Source of the DNA: Cacajao melanocephalus
Taxonomy: Eukaryota > Chordata > Mammalia > Primates > Pitheciidae
Direction of reading: 5' to 3'
Length of the DNA: 64,000 nt
Assembly: GCA_963573385.1 (NCBI GenBank)
Contig: CAUYLG010071779.1
Coordinates: 1 to 64,000, forward strand
In this document: positions 1 to 11,930 of the stretch, piece after piece
Layout of the letters: each line of letters starts with the position of its first letter
How positions within the stretch are numbered: the stretch's first letter is position 1
Notes under the pieces: generated by a model
The model's database searches: none
What the model was told of the DNA's origin: nothing
Seen by the model: only the letters and a program-made list of their open reading frames with translations
Program-made: the position numbers and the translations under genes

Positions 1-111
1 TGATAGCAGCAGAGATGGCTGAGGGGAGAAAGCATCTATCTTCAGGGTGTATGCAAGTATGCTGAGAACCTGCTGTTAGGGAGTGTGGGATTGCTGTCGC
101 TGGCAGCAGCT

Positions 112-155
<44 letters not shown>

Positions 156-1113
156 CTCTTAGAATCTGAAGATTGTTTGGTTTGGCCTCTCATGGAGGTG
201 GCTGCAATGGCAACAGTGGGGAGAGCCAGTCCTCAAGGCACATTCACGTGTATGGTGGCTCTGTTGCTGAGGAGTACAGTGTTGCCGCCAGTGGCAAGTA
301 CTTTGGATTCTGGTGGCAGCAGCAGAGGCAACTGCAGGCTGGGAGAGTCCTCAGGGAGCATGGAAGCTTGCTGTAGCCCTGCTGCTGGTGGGCTAAGGGT
401 TGCTGTCAGTAGCAAGGGCCCAGGTAGGTGGGTTTCATGCTTTGAGGAGTACATAGTTTGGCTTCCATCATCCTAGGGCAGTCTTCCCAGAGTACTGCAA
501 TGCCCATTCCCTGGAATGCAGGACACTGTGTACTAGGGAGCTGGGGATCTTGTCACTTTCCTGGGTTCAACTGGCATCATGCCAGTGCAGCCTTCTGGGA
601 GAACACAGGGAGATGTGATGTCAGTGGGGCTCCCAGGATGTAAAGATGCAGGGGCTGTTGGTGCCCAGGTCAGGATGCAGTGTGGTAGGGGCTGAGCTCT
701 CAAAATTGTTCCCTGCTGCAACTGCTCAAAACTCAGAGTGTGTGGGAACCCAGAATGAGCTCTCTTTCTGGAGCAATGCCTTTATGTGGTCTCTGGGAGC
801 TCCCTATGGGAATCTCAAGACCCACAAGGGTTGAGGAGTTATCTTGTGTCTAGGGTTATAGGAGCCCACAGTAAGAATGAGGATCACTGGGAATTTCTCA
901 TTTACCTTTTCCCCACCCACTGGGGACCTTGGGCTGAGCTGGCTGCCTTGCTTCCCTCTCCTTCTGTGCCTTGGGTGTTTCCTGTTACATCTCTGCCGAA
1001 TTCTAGTGTTTTCTCTTAGATGTTCTATTTGAAGTGAGATTATCTACTTACTATTCTGGTTCTTCTTTGCAGAGGAGGCGAGTGTTGAATGCCTTTAGTC
1101 AGCCGTCTTGAAC
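1..1113 (-). mobile_element. L1P 5' UTR, partial (5' end of element at about 1113)
   Basis: Read on the minus strand, the block begins near 1113 with the 'caagacggctgac' type start of a primate L1 5' UTR. It continues through text matching my memory of L1PB/L1PREC2-like 5' UTRs, such as the CACTCGCCTCC and CCCACTGGGTGGGG-type stretches. The rest of the element lies to the left of the window, so whether ORF1 or ORF2 survive cannot be seen. In this family the region holds the sense Pol II promoter and may hold an antisense promoter that would fire rightward into this window. No long reading frame is conserved here, as expected for a UTR. The exact subfamily is an inference. Confidence 0.75.
113..154. 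repeat. (CAGG)n microsatellite
   Basis: About ten uninterrupted copies of the CAGG tetramer lie inside the L1P 5' UTR. Being perfect, the array is likely length-polymorphic. Confidence 0.95.
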
Positions 1114-1720
1114 CTCCATTTCTCATTGTGGTTTTGATTTGCTTTCCCTAATGACTGATGATGTTGAGCATTTTTCATGTAAACATTAGCCATTTGTATG
1201 TCTTCTTTGGTGAGATGTTTATTCAGTTTTGTCTATTTTTAATTTGGATTTTTAAATTAATTTGGTTTCTAATTATTGATGAGTTCTAAGAGTTATTTAT
1301 ATATTCTGGATACAAATTTTTGATCAAAAATATGATTTGCAAATATTTTCTCCCAGTCTGTGTTTTTACTTTTCATTTTCTTAATGTTATCTTTTGAAGC
1401 ACAACATTTTAAAATTTTGATAAAGCTCAATTTATCTTTTCTTTTATGGATTGTGTTTGTGATATTATATGTAAAAACTCTTTGCCTAACCCAATGTACA
1501 ATTTTTTTTCTGTTAAGTTTTCTATTAGGAGCTTTATAGTTTTAGTTTACATATTTAAGTTTATAATCCATTTTGAATTAATTTTTGTTTATGGTATGAG
1601 GTAAGGGTTGAAATTAATTCTTTTGCATATGTATATCCAATTGTTCCAGTTCCATTTGTTGAAAAGACTGTTCTTTCCTTATTGAATTGCCTTGACATCT
1701 TTGTTAAAAATCAGTTGATC
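1114..1720 (-). mobile_element. Old L1M, ORF2 3' part (segment 1 of a split element)
   Basis: Antisense L1 text starts with the ORF2 C-terminal region (the 'cattgtggttttgattt' type motif) and moves toward the 5' end of ORF2 as coordinates rise. All frames are broken. The missing 3' UTR is presumably on the far side of the L1P insertion that occupies 1-1113. The element resumes at 1923 with part of its sequence lost. Confidence 0.85.
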
Positions 1721-1922
1721 GGGCCTGGCACGGTGGCTCACGCCTATAATCCCAGCACTTTGGGAGGCCGAGCCGGGTGGATCACGAGCTCAAGAGATCG
1801 AGACCATCCTGGTTAACAAGGTGAAACTCCATCTCTACTAAAAATACAAAAATTAGCTGGGCATGGTGGTGCATGCTTGTAGTCCCAGCTACTCGGGAGG
1901 CTGAGGCAGGAGAATTGCTTGG
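1721..1922 (+). mobile_element. Alu, 3'-truncated by deletion
   Basis: The Alu begins with the GGCCTGGCACGGTGGCTCA-type start and keeps the left arm and the first part of the right arm. It stops at 'gagaattgctt' with no poly(A) tail and no 3' target duplication. The text then passes straight into L1M sequence. The L1M is missing about 200 bases at the same point compared with the usual L1 order, so one deletion probably removed both the Alu tail and adjacent L1. Confidence 0.9.
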
Positions 1923-3093
1923 GTCATTTGCTTTTCCATATGAATTTTGGGATCAGCAAGTCAATTTCTACAAAAAAGTCCTACTGAGATCTTGGTAGGG
2001 ATTACATTGAATGTATGGGTCAATTTGGGGAGAATTGTCATCTCAACAATATTGAGTCTGCAATCCATGTGCATGGACCGTATCTCCATTTATTTAAATT
2101 TTCTTTATCTCAGCAATGTTTTACAGTTTCAGCATACAAACCTTCCATTTCTTTCGTTAAACTTAGTCTTAATTTATTTTATTCTTTTTGATATTATTGT
2201 GAATGGGACTTTTTTCTTGATTCCGTTTTTTCAGATTATTTGTTTTTAGTATATGGAAGGGTGGTTTTGCATATTAATCTTGTATTGTGTAAGCTTGTTG
2301 AACTCATTTATTCTAGATGTGTGTGCGAGTGCATGTGTATGTGTATGTGTGTGTTCCTTAGGTTTTTCTCCTTATGGGATTGTGTCATTTGTGCATAAAC
2401 AGTTTTAGTTTTCTTCCAATTTGGATACCTTTTATTTATTTTCCTTGCCTGACTGTACCGGCTGGAACTGACAGTACAATGTTGAATAGAAGTGGTAAGG
2501 ATGGACATCCTTGCCTTGTTCCTGATTTTAGGGAGAAAGTGTTCAGTATTTCTCTATTACATATGATGTTAGCAGTAGGCTTTTTGTAGCTGCCCTTTAT
2601 CAAGTTGAGGATTTTCCCTTCTATTCCTACTGTGCTAAAGATTTTTATTATGAGTGTTAGGTTTTGTCAGTTTTTTTCTGCATCTATGGAAATGATCATG
2701 CACATCTTTATTCTAGGAATGTGGTGTGTTACAGTAATTGATTTTCAGATGTTAAACCAACCTTTTATTTCTGGGACAAATCGCACTCAGTCATGGTGAA
2801 TAATCCTTTTAATATATTGTTGTATTTGGTTTGCTAATATTTTGTTTAAAAACCTTACATTTATGTTCATGAGGGATATTGATGTAGTTTTTTTTTCTTT
2901 CTTGTGGTATCTTGTCTTACATTGGTATCAAGGCACTGACTCATTTTATAAAATGAGTTTTTTAAAAAAGTTTGTAAAGGATTGGCATTATTTCTTCTTT
3001 AGATATAGATACTTAATAGAATTCATCATTGAGGACTGGGCTTCTCTTTGTAGAAGGATTTTTAAATTACTATTTTTTAAAATTCATGTTTTA
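1923..3093 (-). mobile_element. Old L1M, ORF2 internal part (segment 2)
   Basis: This continues the antisense L1M through the reverse-transcriptase region of ORF2. No coding capacity remains. The order matches L1 ORF2 except for the gap at the 1922 junction. A TG-rich stretch at about 2317-2356 is a local simple-repeat expansion within it. Confidence 0.85.
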
Positions 3094-3594
3094 TGAATTG
3101 TGTGAGCTCTCCAGGGAAACAGAACAAATAGGAAATATGTACATATACAATAGGGGATTTACCATGAGAATTTGCTCACTCAATTATGGAGGCTAAGAGG
3201 TCTTACAATATGCTGTCTTCAAAAGGGTGAACAAGGAAGACCAGCAGAGTGTAATTAGTCAGAGGCCAAAGGCCTGGGGACTAGGGAGCTGCTTGGTCTA
3301 AGTCCTGAGTCTGAAGACCCAAATCTCTAGAGATTTGATGTCTGAGGGCAATAGAAGATGGATGTCCTAGTTCCAGAAGGAAGAGATAATTTGTTCTTCC
3401 CCTGCCATTTTGTTTTATTCCTGCTTTCAACAGATTGGGTGATGGCTGCCCACATTGATGAAAGCAATCTTCATAACTGTCTACTGGTTCAAATGCTAGA
3501 AACACCCTCACAGACACACTCAGAAATAATGTTTTGCCAGCTACCTGGGTATCCCTTAGCCCAGTCAAGTTAACACATAAAATTTACCATCACA
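3094..3594 (-). mobile_element. ERVL LTR, MLT2-like, solo
   Basis: On the minus strand the element starts TGTGATGGTAAATTTTATG and ends near a CAGAGAA-like motif followed by AATTCA at 3094, the known ends of MLT2-type ERVL LTRs. It splits the L1M cleanly, because L1 text resumes immediately at 3595. No clear 5-bp target duplication is left (tttta versus ctaac). The internal retroviral region is absent, so this is a solo LTR. The subfamily is uncertain. Confidence 0.75.
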
Positions 3595-4347
<753 letters not shown>

Positions 4348-4352
4348 ATGCA

Positions 4353-4552
4353 TTTTTCTTTCTTCCTTCCTTCCTTCCTTCCTTCCTTCCTTCCTTCCTT
4401 CCTTCCTTCCTCCTTCCTTCCTTCTTCCTTCTTCCTTCCTTCTTTCTTTCTTCTTACTCTCTCACCTCTCTCTATCTTTCTCTCTCTCTCTCTCTCCTCT
4501 CTTTCTTTCTTTCCTTCTTTATCTTTCTCTCTTTCTCTTTTTTTTTTTTTTT
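4353..4552. repeat. (TTCC)n/(TTTC)n homopyrimidine tract
   Basis: The first 103 bases are pure pyrimidine. The full 200 bases hold only four purines, at 4456, 4464, 4474 and 4521. The 3' end merges with the oligo(T) of the next antisense Alu, so the array most likely grew from that Alu's poly(A) tail. Mirror-repeat pyrimidine tracts of this kind can form intramolecular triplex DNA. Confidence 0.95.
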
Positions 4553-4820
4553 GAGATAGGATCTTGCTCTGTCACCTGGTCAGGAGTGCAGTGGCCCAGT
4601 CTCTGCTCACAGCAAACTCTGCCTCCTGGGTTCAAGTGATTCTCCTAACTCAGCCTTCTGAGTAGCTGGGACCACAGGCTTGTCACCATGCCTGGGAATT
4701 TTTGTCAAGAGAGGATTTCACCATGTTGACCAGGCTGGCTTCAACTTCGGACCTCAAGTGATCTACCCGCTTTGTCCTCCCAAAGTGTTCAGATTACAGG
4801 TGTGAGCCACTGTGCCCAGT
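4538..4820 (-). mobile_element. Alu, diverged
   Basis: Antisense Alu starting with a 15-base T run and ending with the reversed GGCTGGGCAC-type 5' end near 4820. It has many substitutions relative to the Alu consensus, suggesting an old S or J copy. L1M text resumes just after it. Confidence 0.9.
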
Positions 4821-5330
4821 TTATTTTCATATGTTTTATTTTTGTGTTCATTTAGTTAAAATACTTTCTAATTTTCCTTGTGATTTTTTTCTTTGACCCA
4901 TGAGTTATTTTGAAGTGTGATGTTTAATTTCCAAATATTTAGAGAATTCTCAAATTTCTTTCTGTTGTTAATTTCTAATTTAAGTCCATTGTAATGAGAG
5001 AGGATACTTTGTATGATTTCAATTCTTTAAAATTCATTGAGACTTGTTTTATTGCTTAGAATACAATCCACTCTTGAGAATGTTCCAAGTGTACTTGAAA
5101 AGAATGTGTATTCTACCTCATCAAGTGAGTATCCTATAGATGTTGGTTAGAACAAATTAATTGCTAGTATTATCTCCTATATTCTTGCTGATTTGTCTAG
5201 TTGTTCTATTATTTATTTATTATTAATAGTGGGGTACTGACACCTCCAATTATGATTATTAAATTGTCCCTTCACTTCCTCTAATTTTTATTATTTATTT
5301 ATTAATTATTTAAAAAATTTACTTCCTGTT
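4821..5330 (-). mobile_element. Old L1M, ORF2 internal part (segment 4)
   Basis: Antisense ORF2 text continues in the correct order after the two Alus and the pyrimidine tract, up to the poly-AT boundary where a second L1 3' end is inserted. Confidence 0.8.
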
Positions 5331-5397
5331 TTCCCTTTCAGGAATATAAGATTTTTAATTGTGGTTAAAAAACATATATTTTGCCATTTTTACCTTC

Positions 5398-5724
<327 letters not shown>

Positions 5725-5798
5725 TAAAAGTGTTAAGTCTATTTACTTGTTATGCAACAGATCTCTAGAACCTTTCCATTTTACAAAACCGAAATTCT

Positions 5799-5949
5799 GG
5801 CCGGGCACAGTGGCTCAAGCCTGTAATTCCAGCACTTTGGGCGGTGAAGGCGGGCAAATCATGAGGTCAGGAGATCGAGACCATCCTAGCCAACGTGGTA
5901 AAACCCCATCTCTACTAAAATACAAAACAAAACAGAACAAAACAGAAAA
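5799..5949 (+). mobile_element. Monomeric Alu (left arm only)
   Basis: Starts GGCCGGGCACAGTGGCTCA and ends after the left arm in a long A-rich tail (CAAAA/GAAAA units). The direct repeat ACAAAACCGAAATTCT at 5783-5798 recurs as ACAAAACTGAAATTCT at 5950-5965, with one C-to-T change at a CpG. The intact target duplication shows that it inserted as a monomer, so it is not a remnant of a later deletion. Confidence 0.92.
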
Positions 5950-6324
5950 ACAAAACTGAAATTCTATATTCATTGAACAACAGCTTCTATATTCTTCCTT
6001 CAGCTTTTGGAAACCACCATTCTGTTTTGCAGTCTGCAAGTTTGATTGACTACTTTAGATGTCTCACATAAGTACATATATAATATATATAAATATTAGT
6101 ATATCATATAGCATTTGACTTCTTGTGACTGGCTTATTTCACTTACTGTCATATCTGCCAGGTTTATCTGTGTTGTAGCATGTGACGGGATTTCCTTCTT
6201 GCTAAGGCTGGATAATATTCCATTATATGTATACACCATATTTTCTTTATTCCTCCGTCTACTGATGGAGGTTTAGATTGCTTCCACCTCTTGGCTATTG
6301 TAAATAATGTTGCAATGACCATCC

Positions 6325-6624
6325 TTTTTTTTTTTTTTTCTCACATGGGGTCTCACTACCTATCACCCAGGCTGGAGGACAGTGGCACAACATGGTACAC
6401 TACAGCCTTGACCTCCTGGGCTCAAGCAGTCCTCCTGCCTCAGCTTCTGAGTAGCTGAGACAACAGATGTGCACTACCATGCCTGGCTAATTTATTTTTC
6501 ATTTTGTAGAGATGTGTCTCCCTATGTTGCCCTGGCTGGTCTTGAACTTCTGGGCTGAAGTGATCCTCCTGCCTTAGCCTCCCAAATTGCTGGGATTGCA
6601 GGCATGAACCACTGCACCTGGCCT
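6325..6624 (-). mobile_element. AluJ-like, full length
   Basis: Antisense Alu with a T15 tract. Its diagnostic wording (CTTGACCTCCTGGGCTCAAG and CTGGTCTTGAACTTCTGG type) is typical of the older J class. It separates the L1MB-like 3' end from the resumed L1M. Confidence 0.88.
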
Positions 6625-6840
6625 AATTTTGTTAATTATTGCTTCACACCTTTTGGGTCTCTTACATTAGATCTCTATATTTTTATAATTGTTATATTTT
6701 ATTGATGTCAATCCTTTTAATCATTACAAAATGTCCCTGTTTATCTCTCTTTGTCTTGCATTGACACAGACACTCCAGCTCTATTGTAAGTTTGTTGTTT
6801 GCAGGCTGTATCTTTTTCTGCCCTTTCCTTTCAACCTATT
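6625..6840 (-). mobile_element. Old L1M, ORF2 internal part (segment 5)
   Basis: Antisense ORF2 text that directly precedes the block resuming at 7556 in normal L1 order. The junction with the younger L1P lies in a TG-rich stretch at 6839-6863. Confidence 0.78.
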
Positions 6841-7555
6841 TGTGTGTGTGTGTGTATGTGTGTTTTCTTATACTTTAAGTTCTGGGATACATGTGCAGAA
6901 GAACATGCAGGTTTGTTACACAGGTATACATGTGCCATGGTGGTTGGCTGCACCCATCAACCTGTCATCTACATTAGGTATTTCTCCTAATTCTATGTGT
7001 GATGTTCCCCTCGCTGTGTCCCTGTGTTCTCATTGTTCAACTCCCACTTATGAGTGAAAACATGCGGTGTTTGGTTTTCTGTTCTTGTGTTAGTTTGCTG
7101 AGAATGATGGTTTCCAGTTTCATCTATGTCCCTGCAAAGGACATGAACTCATTTTTTATGGCTGCATAGTATTCCATGGTGTATATGTGCCACATTTTCT
7201 TTATCCAGTGTATCATTGATGGGCATTTGGGTTGGTTCCAAGTCTTTGCTATTTTGAACAGTGCTGCAATAAACATACATGTGCATGTGTCTTCACAGTA
7301 GGTTGATTTATAATCCTTTGGGTATATACCCAGTAATGGGATTGCTGGGTCAAATGGTATTTCTGGTTCTATATCCTTGAGGAATCCCACACTGTCTTCC
7401 GCAATGGTTGAACTAATTTACATTCCCACCAACAGTGTAAAAGCATTTCTATTTCTCCACATTGTCTCTAGCATCTGTTGTTTCCTGACTTTTTAATGAT
7501 CGCCTTTCTAACTGGCATGAGATGGTATCTCATTGTGGTTTTGATTTTCATTTCT
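6841..7555 (-). mobile_element. L1P 3' end, 5'-truncated insertion
   Basis: The antisense 3' UTR ends with the TATACTTTAAGTTCTGGGAT-type motif and is followed by the C-terminal third of ORF2. It is clearly better preserved than the L1M around it, so it is a younger primate-era insertion. The tail side has decayed to (TG)n. About 700 bases are present, a typical length for 5' truncation during target-primed reverse transcription. Confidence 0.88.
7124..7390 (-). pseudogene. L1 ORF2 C-terminal fragment
   Basis: An 88-codon open stretch with the family's C-terminal text, including the FDPAIPLLGIYPKDYKSTY-like and MWHIYTMEYYAAIKN blocks. The full ORF2 protein is about 1275 residues and carries endonuclease and reverse-transcriptase domains, neither of which is in this piece. 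It is a dead remnant within the 5'-truncated L1P. The first methionine is internal, not a real start. Confidence 0.9.
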
Positions 7556-8594
7556 CTAGAAGAAATTTCTTGTATATACTTTACTGTTGGATTGAAAATA
7601 AAATTCAGTCTGATAATTTCTGCCATTTGATTGTTTTATCCATTCACATTTAATTTCATTATTGATGTGATTGAATCCATGTTTCATATTGCTTTTTGTT
7701 TTCTCTGTGTCCCATTCCTTTTTTCTTTCTTTGTTTCTTCTTTCTACTTTCTTTTGTGTTAAATAGGTAATTTTTAGCATACTAATTTATTTCTTGGCTT
7801 AAATTTTTTTTAAGTTTATTACTTTTTTTTTTCTTCAGTGATTGATCTGGAATTACAAAATGCTTCTTGATTTATCACAATATGCTTCAGATTCATACTA
7901 ATTTAATTCATGTAAAATACATAATCTTTGCTCCAATATAGGTCTATTTCCTCCTCCATCCTATATGCATATATATGTATATGTGTTATAAGACCAACAA
8001 TACAGTGTTATATTATTTTCTACAATTTTACATCTTTTAAAGGAAAAATAAATATAGACTTTTATATTATTTATATATTTACCTTTTTTTTGGTGATTTT
8101 CATTTATTTGTATGAACTCAAGTCTGATATTACTTTTTTGTAGCCTAAAGGGCTTCCTTTAGTGTTTCTCGTAATGCAGGTCTGGTAGCAACACATTATC
8201 TAGTTGCTTTTTGTTTGAGAATGTTTCCGTTTCACTTTTATGCTTTGAGGGGTACTTTTAGTGGATATAGGATTCTTAGTTGACAGTTTTTTTTTTTTTT
8301 CCCTTTAGCACTTTGAATATGTTACTGTACTGTGCTTGGGCTTCCCTTGTTCATGATGAAAAGACAACCATTAATCACATTGCTGTTCCCCCTTGTATGT
8401 GATGAGTTATTTTTCTCTTGCTGTTTTCAAGATTTTCTCTCTATATGATTGCATTATGATAAGTCTAGGGTGGACTTCTGTGTTTATTCTACTTATGGTT
8501 CATTAAACTTCTAGAATATATCATGTTTTTCATCAAATTTGGGAAATATTTGCCATTATTTCATTATAATTCTCTCTCTCTTTTTGGAAGGTAT
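7556..8594 (-). mobile_element. Old L1M, ORF2 internal part (segment 6)
   Basis: The L1M resumes right after the L1P and continues toward the ORF2 5' end ('gtctgataatttctgcc' at about 7608, 'cattatgataagtctaggg' at about 8453). It is AT-rich and frameless. It ends where the LTR at 8595 begins. Confidence 0.8.
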
Positions 8595-9412
8595 TGTGAA
8601 ACATTAATTGGTCTTCTCACTTCCTGACATACAACTGCTAACGCCCTTGGAATCTCTGGAATAATGTGTCTTTTGATACTAATGACAGATGGCTGGAAGC
8701 CCCAGGTGTCTTTAGCTGGTAACAGAAAAAGCCAAGGCATGATTAGAGGATCGGGAATTTCAGCCTCACCCCTCTAACCTCTAGGATGGGGAGAGGGACT
8801 AAAGGTTAAGCTAATCACCAATGGCCAATGATTTAATCGATGATGCCTATGTAATAAGGCTTCCATAAAATCCCAAAAGGACTGGGTTTGGAAAACTTCC
8901 AGATAGCTGAACATGCGGCGATTCCTGGTGTTGGTGTGACTGGAGAGAGCATGGAAGCTCCATGCCCCTTCTCTCATGCATCACCCTATGCATCTCTTCC
9001 ATCTGGCTGTTATTAGTATCCTTTGTAATTACCTTAATGATAAATCAGTAAATGTAAATAAGGTATTTCTGAATTTTGTGAGCCACTCTAGCAAGTTAAT
9101 TGAACCTGAGGAAGGGTTCAGGGGAACCCTCAATTTATGGTCAGTTGGTCAGAAGCTTATGCCACAACCTGTGCTTGCTACTGGTATCTGAAGTGGGGGC
9201 AGCCTTGGAGATAGAGCTCTTAATCTGTGGGATCTAATGCTGTCTCCAGATAGATACTGTTAGAACAAAATTAAATTAGAGAACACTCAGCTGGTGTCCA
9301 CTGCAGGATTACTTGCTTGGTGTGTGGGGATAAACACAAACACATATGGGACCACAGAAGCATTCTGTGTTGTGAGGCTATAGTAGGAGAAGCTGAGCTG
9401 GTTTTTCCTACA
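8595..9412 (+). mobile_element. Solo retroviral LTR, family not assigned
   Basis: An 818-bp block with TG at its left end and CA at its right end splits the L1M. It has LTR-like text: a 'cctatgcatctcttccat' stretch, a degenerate poly(A)-signal area near 9040 (gataaatcag, gtaaataagg) and the 'tctgaagtgggggcag' and 'cagctggtgtccactg' blocks of a known primate ERV LTR group. No PBS, gag or pol follows. I cannot name the family, and the boundaries are good to perhaps 10 bases. Confidence 0.7.
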
Positions 9413-9790
9413 TTGTCTACTTTCTCTCTCTCTCCTTTCCTGGAATCCCCATTTCTTATATATTGGTACACTCAGTGTCCCAAGGTTCTTCAAGGTTCTG
9501 TTCATTTTTCTGTATTCTTTTCCCCCATCTTTTTCAGGTTGGATAATTTTTATGATGTATTCTCAAGTTTGTTAATTCTGTCTCCTGGCCATTTCAATTC
9601 TGGTGTTGAGTCCCTCTTACAGTTTTTTCATTTCCATTATTGTACTTTTCATTTTCAGAATTTTTATTAGGTTATTTTTAGTAGTTTATATCTCTGTAGA
9701 TATTCACTATTTGTTGAAGCACTGTTGTCATACTTTTAATTTTTTAAATGACAGTTACCTGTAGTTTTTGTTTTTTTAAGAAAACATATT
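9413..9790 (-). mobile_element. Old L1M (segment 7)
   Basis: L1M resumes with 'tatattggtacac' and 'ggttctgttcatttttc', the text expected right after the segment broken at 8594. It fades out near 9790 before a C-rich patch. Confidence 0.72.
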
Positions 9791-9835
9791 TGCAATAGGT
9801 GCTTTGGTGTTCTTGTCTTCTAATTCTAACAGCTG

Positions 9836-9857
9836 GACCCCCCCTCCGCCCCCCCGG
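9836..9857 (-). other. C-rich patch (G-rich on minus strand)
   Basis: Two runs of seven or more C bases separated by a short TCCG spacer, plus CCGG. The minus strand therefore has closely spaced G runs, a possible G-quadruplex. It lies between L1M text and an Alu. Confidence 0.5.
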
Positions 9858-9898
9858 CTTACACAAAATTTCTACTGACTGCTTCCTCCTTCTCCTTT

Positions 9899-10157
<259 letters not shown>

Positions 10158-11060
10158 GATGCCTCCTTCCCCTTTCTTATGATGCTTTCTTGTTTCTTTG
10201 CAGATCTCATAATTTCCTGTTAAAAATGAAATACTTTAAGATTATATATTATAGTAACTCCAGATTCTGATCCAAGGTGGTGGTTGTAGCTGTTTGATTG
10301 CTGTTTGATTGCTGTTTAATAATCTGCCTGACAAAATCTGCGGTTTCTATTTTACTACAGAACGCAGCTGCAGATGTCTCCATTCATTTTTTAAAAGTTC
10401 TTTGTTTCGTTTGTTTTTAAGCCTGGGTCTGTAGGACATCCCCCGTGTCTGTCCAGGGTGTTAGTCAGCAAATGATTGCCAATGTTGGGCTAATCCACCT
10501 TGGGCGAGTAAGATTTCCATCTTCTACTGATATATCAGTGTGTGCAGGTAACGTGTTCAAAGTTCAATCTGCATGGTATTTTTCTTTCATATCTCCTTAG
10601 CACACGTGTCCATGTTCACAGTCAGTCAGGAAAGTCTGGATAGCTTGGGCCTTCTCAGGTCTTTCCTGCTTGGATATGTCAAGAGTTTATCAAGGCTCCC
10701 TATTGTTGTCTCATTTCCTGCATCTCCCTGTGAAATTTCTGGCTACTCTACTGGTCTGTGCTTGCCCCATTCAGAACCTCAATCCCAGGCTAGCTGAATG
10801 ATCATTCCTATTCATTTGCCACTGAGATTGCTACTATTCTTGACAATGCCACTGGGCGTGGGTTTTTTCACAGCTCCACTCCAATCAAGTCAGCCTCCTC
10901 TGGCATCAAAGCGACTGGTCATGACTTGACTGGCCTTGGGAGACCAGGTCAGGGGTGGGAGATGGGAGCAGTCCCAGGTAAAAATGCTACTTACTTCCAC
11001 TTTCCTTATCTGCATAACCACTTTTCAGTTTGGTGTGATTTACAGGTTTCTGCAATGGAT
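10158..11060 (-). mobile_element. L1M 5' region (segment 8), probable
   Basis: This block follows the L1M segments in the right order and resembles, from memory, the 5' part of old mammalian L1M elements ('agcacacgtgtccatgttca' area near 10600, 'gctagctgaatgatcattcc' near 10788). The similarity is weaker than for the ORF2 parts. A short tandem of three 11-base GCTGTTTGATT units lies at about 10288-10320. Confidence 0.55.
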
Positions 11061-11380
<320 letters not shown>

Positions 11381-11604
11381 TGCAATGGCTGTTTTTGACA
11401 TTGCTGAGTTTATCATTGCTCCTCACTTTGCTAGACTGAAAAGTCTTGCCAGCATTTACTTTTAAGCACTCAGATTTAGAAGTACAGAAGACCTGGAGGA
11501 CATCTGCAAGAACAAACCTTCTAGTAAGCAGATTTACTAAATTTGCAAATGCTGACTCCTTGAAAATGGTGAGAGAGGAGCCACTGAGAATCTCTGGATT
11601 GCTG

Positions 11605-11803
11605 TCCATCCATCCATCCATCCATCCATCCATCCATCATCTATCCATCCATCCATCCATCCATCCATCCATCCATCATCTATCCATCCATCCATCCATC
11701 CATCATCCATCCATCCATCCATCCATCCATCATCTATCCATCCATCCATCCATCCATCCATCCATCATCCATCCATCCATCATCCATCCATCTCATCCCA
11801 TCA
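11605..11803. repeat. (ATCC)n microsatellite, interrupted
   Basis: About 199 bases of ATCC tetramers broken at intervals by ATCT or by a skipped C, giving blocks with a higher-order pattern. Neither strand meets a stop codon in the repeat frame, which produces spurious open frames of Ser-Ile-His-Pro and Asp-Gly-Trp-Met repeats. It is likely highly polymorphic. Confidence 0.96.
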
Positions 11804-11930
11804 TTTACCAAACCTTTATCCAGTGTTCACTGTCCAGTCACTGTGCTAGCAGCTCAGAGAACAAACACAAAATAAACACTCTTACTCTCAAGAAAAGCAT
11901 ACAGGAAGAAAGCAAATCATGGTGATAGTC
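11804..11930 (-). mobile_element. L2-like relic
   Basis: A 'ccagtgttcactgtcc', 'gtgctagcag', 'aacaaacacaaaat' string of motifs follows the reversed L2 3' end (incidence of GTGCTAGGC then AACAAA). It is short and worn. Confidence 0.4.

Noticed and set aside
113..154. Coding Gln/Ala/Gly repeat
   Set aside because: The CAGG array lies in an L1 5' UTR and is a simple repeat.
7124..7390. Possible active L1 ORF2
   Set aside because: Only the C-terminal 88 codons exist; endonuclease and reverse-transcriptase domains are missing.
11605..11803. CRISPR-like regular array
   Set aside because: The unit is 4 bases with no spacers of unique sequence, in a primate genome.
11446..11925. Open frames of repeated Ser-Ile-His-Pro or Asp-Gly-Trp-Met
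   Set aside because: They are by-products of the ATCC tetramer array on the two strands.
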